DNA of 64,000 bases from Triatoma infestans (Eukaryota > Arthropoda > Insecta > Hemiptera > Reduviidae): the NCBI GenBank assembly GCA_011037195.1, contig JAAEAF010000269.1:1-64000 (forward strand), read 5' to 3'. A model generated the notes under the pieces. The model was not told the origin of the DNA. It searched no databases and saw only the letters and a list, made by a program, of their open reading frames with translations. A program made the translations under genes and the position numbers. Below, in pieces: positions 10,700 through 22,305 of the stretch; the first letter of the stretch is position 1, and the number at the start of each line of letters is the position of its first letter.

Positions 10700-11974
10700 G
10701 ACTCTGTTCACTTGAGAGGAGATCACGAGGCCATTGTCTTTTAAGACGTCTAGAAGACATTGGGAAATGTTTGGTAAGAGAGGTGTTGAACTAAAGGATT
10801 TGTGTGAGTCAGTAGGTTAATATGGAATTTCCTGTAACGGGTTTGGGCGACTTGAGCAATGAACGGTATATTAAGGTCAGTGTGCATGGTTCGGTTGGAG
10901 ACATAAAAAGGAGCGTTTACAATGTTATGGAAGATTCTGGATTGTAGGGATTGGAGTCTTTGGAGATTTTAGCGTTTGGTTGAACCCCATAGTTCTATCC
11001 CATACGCCCAAATAGGCTTTAAAATAGATGTATAAATTAGACTTTTGTTTTTTCAAGTTTTCGAAAGCATCTGTTTAGTTCTATTCTTTTAAGTCGTGTA
11101 TGAGGATTCCAGGTAAGTCTTCGGTCTAAATAAAGCCCAAGATAACGAGCAACGTTACCACTGGTAAGGGAATTAAGTAAATTGTGTGTGTTGTAGTAGG
11201 CTGTAATGTGACGTAATGTGAGTAGGATGGGCGTAGTGTGAAGATAATGTTTTGGGACTTATTTTCATTAAGTTTATTGACCCATTTTTTAAACCAATTT
11301 TCTAGGGAGGAGAGGTGGGTTTGTAGATTTCTATGGGCTGTTACGGGATCATTATTGGTAGACAGGATTGCAGTATCACCTGCATAGGTGAGAAGGATGG
11401 TATCAGGATGTGTTGGGAGTATGCAGAGAATACTAAGTAAAGGATAGGATTCAGAATGCTGCCTTGTGGCACTCCAGCTTCGGTATGATTGAAAAGAGAG
11501 AAGGATAATCCGATCTGTACTTGAAAATACCTATCGGATAAGTAGGATTTTAGGATGAGGTAATAAGTGGCTGGAAGGATGCCCTTAAGTTTCCAGAGCA
11601 GCCCGGGGTGATACTCGTTCGAAGGCCTGCTTCACATCGTGGAAAGCCCCCAAATAGCACTCCTTCTTCTCAAGGCAGGATGCAATGGTGTCTACAACGC
11701 GGTGAGTTTGTTTTATGGTAGAATGGTGGCGTCTAAATCCAAACTGATGGTCTGGGATAACATTGGAAACTTGAAGGATTGGTAGGATATGTTTAAGGAT
11801 GAGTTTTTCAAGTATTTTGGCTAGGACAAAGAGTAAGCTAATAGGACCGTAGGATGAGGGAAGGTTTTGAGGTTTTTTGGGCTTTAGAAAGGGAGGAATA
11901 ATGGAGAATTTCCAAAGGATAGGGAAATAGGTGGTTCGGAGAATCGCGTTGCATATAGAAGTGAGGAAGGCCAC
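10700..11974 (-). pseudogene. Jockey reverse transcriptase, broken
   Basis: An open part (11585-11974, 129 codons) holds finger and palm blocks: 'PSSYGPISLL', 'HQFGFRRHHST' and 'FHDVKQAFERV' in place of the usual LDVxxAFDRVWH. Downstream in other frames are 'LLTYAGDTAIL' (11375-11386 codes YAGD), 'VARYLGLYLDRRLTWNP' and 'PIWAYGIELWGSTKR'. The catalytic YADD has become YAGD, so one metal-binding aspartate is lost, and frameshifts separate the blocks. The enzyme would have copied its own RNA into DNA at a nicked target; this copy is dead. The jockey clade call rests on the spacing and wording of these blocks. Confidence 0.85.
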
Positions 11975-11989
11975 AGATTTTTTCAGAAG

Positions 11990-12615
11990 AATTCGAAGAA
12001 TGGTTGGGGTTATGAGATCAAATCCGGGAGTTTTCTTTGGGGAGAGACGTTTTATAGCATATTGAACATCTGACGGAGAAAATGGCTTAAGTGGGAGGGA
12101 GAGAGGATGGGGTCCCAGAACTGAGAGTCAACCATATCAGAGTAAGGAGTGAAAACAGTGGATAGGTAAGAGGCAAACAGGGAAGCTTTATCCTCGTCGG
12201 TTGCAGCCCATGAAGCGTCACCTCGACGAAGTGGGAGGATATGGATTTATAAGAAAGGATTCATTTTGTTGTGGCCCAAAGAGTGTAGTTAAACCTAATG
12301 TGTATTCTTGAAAACGTTCATTTCGGAGTTGTTTAAGTTCAGATCTAAGTAAATGAGTCAGTCTATTGCAGATTCGCTCATCAGAGGGATATCGAGACCG
12401 CTGAGCTATAACTCTTGCACGTCGCTTATCCATGATGTTTCCAAATGTATAATGGAAGTACCAGTCTTGTGAGTATGTTCTATTCTGTTGTGAGTTATGG
12501 ACTGCTGGATGGAGTTTTGTATTAATGTGGTGAAAAGTTGAACTGCGTTGCCTATGTCTTCTTTTGTCTTAAGTAATGTATGTAAATTTATTGCGTGGTC
12601 TAATTTCAATTGCAT
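11990..12615 (-). pseudogene. Jockey ORF2 linker before RT, broken
   Basis: Frames 12218-12433 and 12406-12615 correspond to the endonuclease-RT linker of the copy at 51141-51857: 'KRRARVIAQRSRYPSDERI' parallels 'KRRARSVWQHARYPRDRLI' there. It starts near the truncation point, and frameshifts break it. It has no catalytic motif of its own. Confidence 0.7.
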
Positions 12616-12680
12616 TCTTTCCAGTTGACTTAAACCGCATATGAGAGACGGTTTAGGAGTTCTGAGAAAGGGATTCGTAT

Positions 12681-12800
12681 TTAATAATTTAAATTTTAAA
12701 TTTAATTTAATTAAAATATAATTTAAAATTTAAATTTAATTTAATTAAAATATAATTTAAAATTTAAATTTAATTTAATTAAAATATAATTTAAATTTTA
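12681..12800. repeat. Tandem array, 34-bp AT-only unit x 3.3
   Basis: 'ttaaaatata' recurs at 12711, 12745 and 12779, giving a 34-bp period made only of A and T. Confidence 0.9.
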
Positions 12801-12854
12801 TAATTTAAATCTACATTTCCACATTCTATTTCGTGTTACTTACCAACAATCGGA

Positions 12855-14265
12855 TTTATACAATGTCTCTATTTTCGAACTCTAATATATAACGCTTCTA
12901 CTTTTATAATTTATTTGTTTAACTGCACAAATAATCAGTACAATTCCTTTTTTTTTTGTTGTTGCGAGAAACTACATTTTTATTGAATTAGCTCTTGCGT
13001 AGATTTCAACTTTAAAGGACTCTTACAATACTTTGTGGACTGGGCCATATACATAAAATTAATATAATGAACAGCTATAAACTCCAGGTCAAAGAAAAGT
13101 TTTTTAACCGAAAATTGTGAATTTCTTTGAGTAATTTTTATGGGTGAGTAACAACAATTTTATTTTGTCCCACTAGTATAAACGGCCAAATACAAAATGG
13201 CGGTTATCTTACATTTCCGCCTAATTCTCTGTTGCCTTCTTTTTCAACAATGGAAGAAAAATTCTGAGATTTTCCTTTACTGCTCACATTAATTATATAA
13301 AACAGTAAACATTATGTTAGAAATAAATTCATTTTTGCAATTGTAATACAAAATTTTTATTGCACAATTTGATAATTTATGAAATACGAAGGGGAAATAC
13401 GAAGGGGAAATACGAAGGGGAAATACGAAGGGGAAATACGAAGGGGAAATTAGTAAAAAAATTCTAAGCAATTAGTAGAAAATTTCTAGACATAGAAATA
13501 ATTAACCAGTCACAGTGTAGAAGTAAAAGTGTTAAATGTGGGCGTCGTCCACATGATAACTCTAAATTTCTGATTGGCCTAATATACACGTCTATATTTG
13601 ACACCTTCACTTCTTCTACATTGTAATTGGCTAATTATTTATACGTAATTATTTCTATGAAAAATCTAGTTTAGCATTTTTTTACTAATTTTCCTATCAT
13701 AGGTATTTCACAAATTATCAATTTGTGCAATGAAAATTGCAAAAAATCAATTTATTTCTAGCATATTTACTGTTTTATACAATTAACGCGAGCTATAAGA
13801 GAAAAGTTCAGAATTTTCATTCGATTGTTGGAAAGCAATTGTTAAAAGGCAAAAGAGAATTAGGCGGGATACTAGATCCAATCTAAGTACGCCATTTTGT
13901 ACACGGCTGTATATACTACTAGAACAAAATAAAAATGATGTTGAACAACCACAAATATTATTCAAAGAAATTCACAATTTTCGGTTAAAAAACTTTTCTT
14001 TGACCTGGAGTTTGTAGCTGTTCATTATATTAATTTTATGTATATGGTGCAATCCACAAAGTATTGTAAGAGTCCTTTAAAGATGGAAATCTATGGAAGA
14101 TGGAAATCAATCAAAATCTAGTTTCTCGTAACAACATAAAAAAGGAATCAAATTAATTATTGGTGCAATTAATCAAATTATAAATTGAAGAAGTACATAA
14201 GAATAAATTATAATAAGAAGAAGCGTTATATTAGAGTTCGATAAAACTATAGACTATGTAACTGT
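12855..14265. mobile_element. 1.4 kb imperfect palindrome (foldback element)
   Basis: The two halves are reverse complements along almost the whole length. The centre is at about 13545, where 'atgtgg' (13536-13541) and 'ccacat' (13549-13554) flank a 7-nt loop. Matching pairs going outward include 'cataaaattaatataatgaa' (left arm, about 13052) against its complement near 14030, 'gtcaaagaaaagttttttaa' (13089) near 14000, 'cgcctaattctc' (13218) near 13860, and 'cgaactctaatat' (12876) near 14240. Arms are about 690 bp and moderately diverged. The left arm alone has a 13-bp tandem expansion. No open frame with a recognisable product and no clear flanking duplication is seen, so the superfamily is unknown. 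Confidence 0.85.
13381..13450. repeat. Tandem array, 13-bp unit x 5
   Basis: 'gaaatacgaaggg' repeats five times without a mismatch. The matching place in the other palindrome arm (near 13700) has a single diverged 'gaaatacct', so the expansion came after the arms formed. Confidence 0.95.
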
Positions 14266-14549
14266 GTAAACTGGAGTACGAGAAGTCTTGTGAGTGTTTC
14301 ACACCAGAATAAAACTCTTTTTTTCGTACTATTCGTGATTTTAATTTTTTTATTTTATTTACTGGATAGGCGCGGTCAGATTGATTGCACACAGCCGGTC
14401 AAATGTCTAGAACCGGTCCTGAATACAGCATACTTGCTCGTATTAAATAAAATGCTCGTATTAATTCGTACTTTTAAAAATTACGTTAGTTGTCCGCGAA
14501 ATTGTAAATTGCGAATTTGCTGGTCCGCAATATGTAAATGGTTGCCGAC

Positions 14550-14650
14550 CGCTGCTTTAGAGGAAAGTATAACGTTACTGTTCCCCCAGAACCTTCCCAG
14601 AAACCATTTTCCCTGGATACTGTTTCCAATAAAAATATGGTTATACAGTG
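14550..14650 (+). repeat. Repeat X fragment
   Basis: Contains 'aacgttactgttccccca', 'gaaaccattttccctgga' and 'ccaataaaaat', matching the start of other forward copies (9825, 45250). Confidence 0.5.
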
Positions 14651-15780
14651 GTAGGCACTGTGGTTTATTACAGTATTTTTGAATTACATGTAATAGGTAG
14701 TTTATCTAGTTTTTTGGACTTCTTTTTTTATTTTATCATCTCGACGTTTCGGCGTCCATTTTCAAAAGTAGACATATCTATTGCATATATATATCAGTAC
14801 AACTGAGTTTTAAGGAAAACGTATTTTTTCCTTTACATCTCTCGTTATGTTAGTTTGTTATAAAAATTATTATTATTTTTTTGTTAATTCGTTAAATTTT
14901 TTTTTTCTTGAGTGTTCCTCAAAGTCTTAGTAGAGTCTACTAAATAATTTGCCATAATTCACACAGCAGTACTCCTATTCTGGCCTTCTAATAATAATAA
15001 TCATGTAAATTTAAATTACATTACATCAAATTCAAAAAATTAAAATCCAGAACATGGCATCTTAACCTCTAACAAATTTCCGGCTTAATCACATAACTTG
15101 CTATATCATAATAAAATAATTATCATCACTCTCGTTCTGTCTTATATAAAAACTCATTGTAGGAGGCTCACTCATTGTAGGAGATGTTCAGTGGATGAAT
15201 CACTTACCAAGGTGACTCACGTACTTAATCCTAGCACTTTCGTTTAGTATACATATCTATGTATGTACATATACGTAGATACATATCTATGTATCTACAA
15301 ATTTATTCAATACTTATGTATGTATGTATGTATTTATGTTTATATTTATGTACTTATGTAATTTATACAATATTTATGTATCTATGGGTGTGATCTGTGT
15401 GGCGCCAGATTCTCAACGTCACAATCTTCACATAATTAATAAATTCAAAAATGTAATTGTGAAAGTAAAACTGTCATTTCCTTGACTGCAATTCTCACAG
15501 TTCCAATCTACACATTTCTTGAAAGTTGGAATGTCTAAATGTTTAGTTCAATATTCTTCTGCCAGGATACATTCCACGAAATAGCGTTTCATAGAAAAGC
15601 CGAACGTCTAAACCCCGAAGAATGCCTAATTTTAAATTTAGGCATTATTAAAAATTATTGAAACAAAATTAAAATTATTTTCAATGAATTTGATGTTTTT
15701 TGTAAATATACAAGTGAAAAACTGAAATGTAATGGGTCACCTCAATGTGATTATATAAGTGATAGGCCTATATGGGTTAG
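14651..15780. other. Unassigned AT-rich sequence with TATG-type microsatellite
   Basis: 15250-15390 is rich in 'tatgta' and 'tatttatg' units. A hammerhead-like motif lies at 14737-14773 (separate entry). No gene is supported. Confidence 0.45.
14737..14773 (-). other. Degenerate hammerhead-like motif
   Basis: On the minus strand: 'UUGAAAA' in place of CUGANGA, a short GG/CC hairpin, 'GAAAC' and 'GUC'. Two core positions are wrong and stem I is poor, so at best it is a decayed relative. Confidence 0.25.
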
Positions 15781-15950
15781 TCATCGCTGGCAACGTCTAA
15801 AGTAAATGATGCAGCTGTTTTCGAGAAAACCAACAAAAGTAAAGCGTACTTCCGCTTGACGGAATTTTACCAAATCTTGTAGATTAACGATGGGATGCTT
15901 CATCAAGTTGAGCTTGCTGCAATTTTTCGTTTTCGAGACATTATTTGTTC
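15780..15950 (+). repeat. Repeat X fragment
   Basis: Landmarks: 'gtacttccgcttgacgga' and 'gagcttgctgcaatttttcg' then 'ttttcgaga'. Confidence 0.5.
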
Positions 15951-16779
15951 AAAGATAAACACAAATATCATTCGGTAAAAAGATTCTCGGTTTGAAAGCA
16001 ACTCGAAACATTTATTTCCAGTTAAATAGAGATTTTGAAAATTTGACTTGAATCCAATTCTTGCAGCCGCAGTAGTAAGGGGAAGAACAAATGGGGCGAT
16101 ATAAGTAAGATCAGTTCGACAGCGCATGCGCTCACTCCAGGAAGCTGTGTGAATCTTGAGCATAGAATCTCAATTGTGTCTTGTATGTGTGTATAATAAA
16201 AGTTACAGTTAAAATGTATGCAGATACTCACTTGCCAGCGTAAATGTTGCATTCGTATCGAATTGAGTTTTCATTTATAAAAATAATGATGTGAGGCCTA
16301 CTGCGCATGGAGAAGTTGTTATTAGAAACTGGTCGGTGTGTGCGCGCGTTATTTCACGTTCTCTTTCTCTGTCTAACAGGATGTGTGTGTGTGTGACTCA
16401 AGCTCGATATTTATTACACTTGTTACTGCTAGGAACGCGACAATAACATCATTTTATTAAATTAATTTTTTATATTTCCCCAACTTCCTCTAGTATGATT
16501 TCAACCGTTCCTTAAACTTGGTGACATACTAGGAAAATCATTTCAGAGAATGCCAGACTCTATGCTTTCACATTTAGAGTACCACTCGTATCGAGAGTAT
16601 CATTCTTATATTAATCCTATAGCGAGTCATTCCTTTGTATTTCTCGAGGCATCCTCCCCCTCTGTATGTCATTAAAGGCAATTAAATATTTTGCAAAAAT
16701 TCCAAGTTAGAAGACTTGGTTAATCACAACTCCACCACCAGAACTCCACCACTTCACTGATCTGAGTGTTCACCAATTT
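15951..16779. other. Unassigned sequence
   Basis: No gene is supported; short frames on the minus strand (15903-16252) lack any family signature. A short GT microsatellite sits near 16382. Confidence 0.4.
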
Positions 16780-17740
16780 TCTCGAAAACAGGTTAATCTA
16801 TTTCCTTTAAAGTTGGTAACTCTACCGCGCACACAACGATCTACAACCTTTGTTTGAAACATTTTTCTGGAAAAATAAATATGAGGGGTTTCTGGCAGCT
16901 TGGAGGTTAGGCTCGCCTCTTATCTGCCATTTGGTCGCTCTATCTAAAACTGATAAGGACCACTAAATATTTCAGTAAAAGTCGTGCGTTTCATCCGCTG
17001 ATACTGTATGTCACATGGTACTGTATGTTACCTAAACACACACGCATACAGTTACAAGGTGTACCTGAATTGTTACAACACAAACAGAAAACTGTCAGGC
17101 CAATGCTTCTCTTATAACTTGTGTAAAATATTATTATAAACAACGTGGTGTGCGGAGACACTCACACACCTTTTTCTCATTCTTACTTTAATTGACTATT
17201 TCCTTCAAACTTGGATCTTTTAATAAACATTTAGTTGTCCTTAATAATAATATAAATATGGATGGTGTTGGAGTGATTTCATTGTACACCACATCAGAGC
17301 GCTAACATGAAGCATCAAAAATGTTGAATGGATGATGAAGCGTGTTGTGTAAGTTGAGTTTCTCCAATTAAAAATTAATTTTCCGAAAAAATATTTCAAA
17401 TAAAGTCTGTGTGTGGGTGTGTGTGTGTGTGTGTGTGTGTGAAGTCCGAACCGGAAGTTTAAAGAAAAATATTCGAGAAATTTAAAAAAAATCATGAAAA
17501 AATGAAAAAAAAAACAGTAAAAGACGTACTTCCGGATAACGGATTTTGATTAAAAAAAATTCGAGCCGAATGCCATGATATCTAACAGAATATCAAGTTA
17601 AGCTCCTTGTCATTTTTGGATTTTGAGTTATTTCGTTCACACTCACACACCAAAATTCTTGATTATTCCTAAAAACATTTTCATCGTGTCCAGATGATTT
17701 CCGGAGAAAATTTAATATCGAAAATTTCAAGCGACCGAAT
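16780..17740. repeat. Cluster of repeat X pieces with (GT)n
   Basis: 16780-16900 is reverse ('gaaacatttttctggaaaaa'). 17140-17230 holds the outer end 'cactcacacac' with 'tttctcattcttac'. 17380-17720 is forward with a (GT)n at about 17407-17441, 'cgtacttccggataacgga', 'agaatatcaagttaagctcc' and 'tttgagttatttcgttcaca'. Confidence 0.6.
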
Positions 17741-17929
17741 TTCCTATTTTATACCTGCCAGTCCTTAGTCTCCCTCGTGCTGCAAGAGAAAGGAAAAATG
17801 TGTAGATAATGTTTAAGTAATTACAAAGAAGTATGCTCTCTGATTGAACGTCTACACCTACAGCTTCGAGAACAAAAAATTTGCACAAAAATATTATATA
17901 TATTTATATAACATATAATATAATAATAA

Positions 17930-17970
17930 TATTAATTTACATTTATATAAATAAAATATTATAATTTATA

Positions 17971-18025
<55 letters not shown>

Positions 18026-18026
18026 A
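17930..18026. repeat. (AT)n(GT)n microsatellite
   Basis: A long TA-rich run followed by about a dozen GT units, in the presumed first intron of the gene at 18135-18626. Confidence 0.9.
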
Positions 18027-18134
18027 CGTGTGTTGTGAAGAGTAATGACCTGGACGTATGAAAAGTGATCAGTCATGGTGGACTTGCGACATGCACTTTA
18101 CAAACAATTCGAACATGCTAACTGCACCACGTAC

Positions 18135-18626
18135 CTTCTTGTTGACATCCTCCCACAGGGGATCTTCACAACCAGCTCCTGAAGAGCCTGATGATCCTCT
18201 TCTACTTGGGTCCCATGAATTCCTTCGAACACTGTCCAATGAGTCTGTAGAGAAACGTCTCTTTGAAAGGGAGTCACGGCGCTGTTGAACATGATGGTGC
18301 GGGAATGTCGGGGCACCACCTGGTGAATCTTTTCTTAGGGTTGAAGCAAATGTTGAAGGATGCGCCTCTTTAGGTATGGACGAGCCCAATACAAGTGAAT
18401 CACGACGCCTGAGAGAGGCTGGCGGAGGCACCACTTCCACAGCAGGGACCGAGCCACGTCTGTGATGCTGGACAATGAGTGTGTTGGTTAAGCCGCCATG
18501 AACGTCGCAATGTTTGTCTACTTTGGTAGTCACTTCGACAATCTGTGATGGTACCGAATAACGCCGTCCGTCTTCAAACTTTAAATCTCTGAACAGAGCA
18601 TCTAATCTTTTAACAGCGGCCGCCAT
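18135..18626 (-). CDS. First coding exon of a host gene; Ser/Arg-rich N-terminus
   Basis: Reads 164 codons from ATG (18624-18626) to a canonical splice donor: the exon ends AAGAAG and the intron starts GTACGT (from 18134), leaving phase 0. The start is supported by an in-frame TGA 14 codons upstream (18666-18668) with no ATG between. The predicted N-terminus has seven RRxS sites (serines 24, 59, 77, 119, 126, 137 and 145), the basophilic-kinase (PKA-like) consensus, a Pro patch near 67-69, and a Ser/Gly run at 145-150. No enzymatic domain lies in this exon. The composition is coding-like and unlike the flanking repeats. I do not recognise the gene with certainty; phosphosite-rich N-termini of this type occur in insect signalling enzymes and channels (an rdgA-like diacylglycerol kinase is one speculative idea). 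Downstream exons, at lower coordinates, were not found in this window. Confidence 0.75.
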
Positions 18627-18865
18627 GACAGTAGAGAGAGCTGCAGAGCACTGAGCACCGCTGTCTCAGAGGCTGGCTGCCACTCCTTCGCCTCCCACCA
18701 CTAATAACCTTCACCAATATTCCAAGTTCACCAACACCTAACCTAATTCTATATAAGTACAAAGCACACACAAACACATATTCCTTATAACTTCACACTA
18801 TCATTACTACTTGATTTACCCATTTCAAACTAGTTTAAATTACATTACTATAATTTTATGAGCAA

Positions 18866-19530
18866 AATCTGGTGTGAAACACCTTATTTTACTCACTATC
18901 TTCTTACACCTATATATGAAATGAAATTTTATTTAAATTTCAAATTATACTCACATGTACTAACACACGAGTAATATACAGGCGGTGGAGGGGACAGCTG
19001 CCAACCTACCAACAGAGGCAGAGAGAGAGAGAGAGAATGATTACATTGTAGAGAGGCCAATAACGAACAAAGACAACTGAATTTTGACGTCTCAGATTCC
19101 TCATCTATCTAAAAACAATTTTGTCAGAAAAATGCTAAAAATAAAAGTGATAGGTTTATATATCTATACAGCAAGCATTCCACGTTTGAAGAAAATCGTT
19201 ATAAGCGTTTCGAGAAAATTACAAAACCTGGGAAACAAAATTCAGTGACTAGCACTTCTGGTTGTTAGATTTTGCCCGAAATGTTCGTGTCCAATGCCCA
19301 TACGGAATACCAAGTTTGAGCTTCCTGCGACTTTTCGTTTTTGAGATATTCTGGAAACACACACACACACACACACACACACAAAACAGAAAAGTTCTCT
19401 GATAAAATAAATGTTTTGTGTGTGTGTGTGTGTGTGAGGAAAATATCAAAAATAAACATTCGCAGGAGGAACTGATATTCTGTTTTATTTGAACCACTCA
19501 ACTTGGAAAATTGATTTGTTGAGGGTTGTG
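18866..19530 (+). repeat. Repeat X, one of the most complete copies
   Basis: Landmarks in order: 'ctggtgtgaaacacc', 'gccaacctaccaacag', 'gtcagaaaaatgctaaaa', 'tttgaagaaaatcgtt', 'agcacttctggttgttag', 'aataccaagtttgagcttcc', 'tttttgagatattctgg', then (CA)n (19358-19383) and (GT)n (19417-19437). The CA and GT runs face each other around a short spacer, so the transcript could fold there. Confidence 0.7.
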
Positions 19531-19659
19531 GGGTCTTCTAAGAAACTCATTGTAATACATTAAATGTACTTTAGACCTTAATGTACTTAGAAAATCGACT
19601 AACTGAAAATATGATTGATGTTTCTGGAGTTATTCGGAATTTTGTTGCAAATAGCTCCA

Positions 19660-19780
19660 TGGATTTCTTTTAAACTTGGAATTCAGATTGCGCAGTGTAC
19701 TAAACTTGCGCAGTGTACCTAAAAACCAATCATTTTTATATGAAACAATTTTCCGGACAAATTTATTTAGGATTTCTAGA
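19660..19780 (-). repeat. Repeat X fragment
   Basis: 'ttctttt' with 'aaacttggaattcag', a duplicated 'gcgcagtgtac', and 'gaaacaattttccgg' followed by 'acaaatttattta'. Confidence 0.5.
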
Positions 19781-20600
19781 GATTTTTGAGGTCACATTTC
19801 AAGTTTTCGGGGGTCGACGAGACTATATTGTGGACTACTTTGTCATCTCATTAAAAAAATACCTTACAGCTGTTTAAAACATGAAATATTTGAGATAGTT
19901 TATAGCCAGAAACAAGTGTTATGCAGCAGACAAAGCGCAAATAGTCGGTGATATATAACTATTCCCAGCAATATTAGTAAAAATGATTGGCTTCGCTCAT
20001 GTTTAGAGATAATAACATTGCACATCTCTAGTTAAATGACAAAATGGCTTTTAAAATGTAGCAATGAATCCGCCCTTCATTTATAAAGACTAATTATTAG
20101 GTGGTTGCTACAAGCCACCAGGCAGCACCTGGAGATTCTCTGCGCAAATGGAGGAGAGTGCATTACATGATGTATAGCGATGTTTAATTTCTCAAAATGC
20201 AAGAATTTGACACGACTGCAATATTTCCTCTTGCAGCAGTAATAAAAGTAATAAAGATTCGGGTGAAGCAGAACAAAAATATAATCAAATAGAAGATTAA
20301 TAAGTAGAATAAGGTCGAACTCTCAGGCAAACATATTTCCAAACTTGGGAGAACGAGATTACAGTCTCAGGGACACCTGCTGCTCAATATTCACTTAACC
20401 TTTTCTGTAATCTGTACTGTCCACATTTCGGTCACATACAATACTGCTGCACATGCCACAGTTTTACAATTGCGCCTTAACTAGTGCACCTGCTCTTAAT
20501 AATAACTTCTCTACTGCCGGCTGAAGCAAAGTAATCACCTGCCTTTCTAAATTTAGCTGAGGAACTTAAAGGTCTCCAAGATAAGTGAATAATCGTATTA
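19781..20600. other. Unassigned sequence
   Basis: No supported feature. Confidence 0.4.
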
Positions 20601-20621
20601 AGTGTTGAATTTTATTCCCAT

Positions 20622-20800
20622 TAGAGATATTTTCCGTGATAGCCTGCTGCTTCTTTTTGTGGTCAACGTCCGGTTTCGGGCGTTCGCCCATCATCAGGAT
20701 GCTTTTTGTCAAACAGCAACCACAGATTTACACAGAGATTTGCACTCTGCAAATTTAGATTTGCACAGAGCAAATTTAGTTGATACACTCCACAACAACC
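20622..20800. mobile_element. Ribozyme-family foldback element, copy 3 (one arm)
   Basis: Starts 'agagatattttccgtgatag', carries the hammerhead block reversed ('cggtttcgggcgttcgccca') and then the middle segment seen in copy 4 ('ttgcacagagcaaa' twice). The second arm is missing, so this is a truncated copy. No flanking duplication was identified. Confidence 0.65.
20661..20702 (-). ncRNA. Hammerhead ribozyme, probably inactivated
   Basis: On the minus strand the core CUGAUGA, stem II GGGC/GCCC with loop GAAC, and GAAA are intact, but the cleavage triplet is GAC instead of GUC and stem I (CAUC with GUUG) does not pair fully. Loss of the 16.1 uridine should abolish cleavage. Confidence 0.45.
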
Positions 20801-22300
20801 ACAAGAATAGTGTGTGCTTCATTTGTTTGGTTTATCACAGATATTATCTATCATTGCGGGATCCATTCACAAATTCTCAAAGACTGTAATTTAACATTCT
20901 TATGCAGTTATATTGCATAAGAGAGTGCGACAATCGCAATACATCAGCAAAAACCTGGTATACCTTTGTCTAAATCTCTCCAAATCAGCAAGATACAGAG
21001 AGAAGTGGCGACATATGTATTTTCCCTCAGTGGCAGCCTCTCCGTCACTCTTGTTTTTTTAGAAATCTGATTTTGGAAAGATGGCTAACAAAATATGCAA
21101 ACCTGCATAAAAAACATTTGAAAAGTCTGGTGTGAACGTGAAATCTGGTGTCTAGTGTGAAAATCACGACTTTTTCTAACTCTAATAAAAACAATTCAAA
21201 TATAAATGGAGATTACTTTTATGTAATTACATTGAATGGCAGCAGCCAGCAGAGCTTGTAACGACAGTTTAAGTCTAACTCTAATGGAGTGCCAACTAGG
21301 GGAACGGTAACAACATCAGCTCCCCAAAACACTTCTGGATCTATCAAATAAAAAATGAAGTCTATCTTTGAGATGTAATATTTAAAAAACATCGTTGGCA
21401 CCACTTACCATAAAATCGCAAAAAACAAATTAAAAAAAAAATCAGTAAAGTATATATATATATATACAAAGTATATATATATATATAATAAAAATTGTAT
21501 TTCTTGGAATTTTATTTTTTGAGATATTTTGTCCTCCTCAAACAGACTGTAATGAGATACTTTTAGTTTTTATTCAAGGGCCCCAACAATATGTATTTCC
21601 TGTGAAAATTCTCTGTCCAAACAGTGACGTGATCGCAGCAGCGAGACCAAGTAAAAAATTAAATTATTTTTAGCTTAATTGAGTTAATTTTTTTTGTAAA
21701 TTTGCCCATCCCCACTTAATATTTAGATATATTGTGCCAAACTTATTTTACAAATCAATATAATTAATATAAAATGTAAGATAATTTAGATGAGTGGTTG
21801 GTGGAGGTTGTGTGGAAATAAATCACAAAAGCAGACGAATGATACATGACGGACTATGAGGGTGGCGCTGCCTGCACACACTGACCCCAGTAATGCGATC
21901 ACCTAATTACCACAAATTTAATCACCCACTTGCTGCTTTATACCAAAATCACTACATCACTATATCGTCAATTGTGATTGTAATTCAAAATAAACAAATA
22001 TTAATATCTAAATAGCTGAATATCAATTTCATTAATAAATGTTCTGTTTTGTCATATGTGTAATTAGAACAGTTTCATATGAGAACATGGCTAAGTTTCC
22101 CAACACTACTAGAGATGGCTGCGATGAGCTCATTTACAGACTCACATAGCCTAACTTCCTTATAATGGTGACCACATGACTAGTGATTCTTATCTCAAGA
22201 TACTCTAGCGGCCACACTGTACACTATCCACTATTGTGTACTTTACAAATATTTACACGACTTCCTTTAATTACAATTTCACAATTCCTGTCTTCACATA
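20801..22300. other. Unassigned sequence with short (TA)n
   Basis: (TA)n runs at about 21453-21467 and 21475-21488. 21125-21180 holds two 'tctggtgtgaa' or 'tctggtgtcta' pieces resembling the outer end of repeat X. No gene is supported. Confidence 0.4.
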
Positions 22301-22305
22301 CACAA

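Larger units (their letters stand above)
10560..12640 (-). mobile_element. Jockey-clade LINE, 5'-truncated
   Basis: On the minus strand this runs from a pre-RT region near 12640 to a poly-A (poly-T on plus, 10564-10573). It resembles the longer jockey copy at 49749-53968: both share 'gaagctaccca' and a variant of 'gcggtgacgctc' just inside the 3' end and nearly the same reverse-transcriptase blocks. The endonuclease and ORF1 are absent, consistent with 5' truncation during target-primed reverse transcription. Confidence 0.85.
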
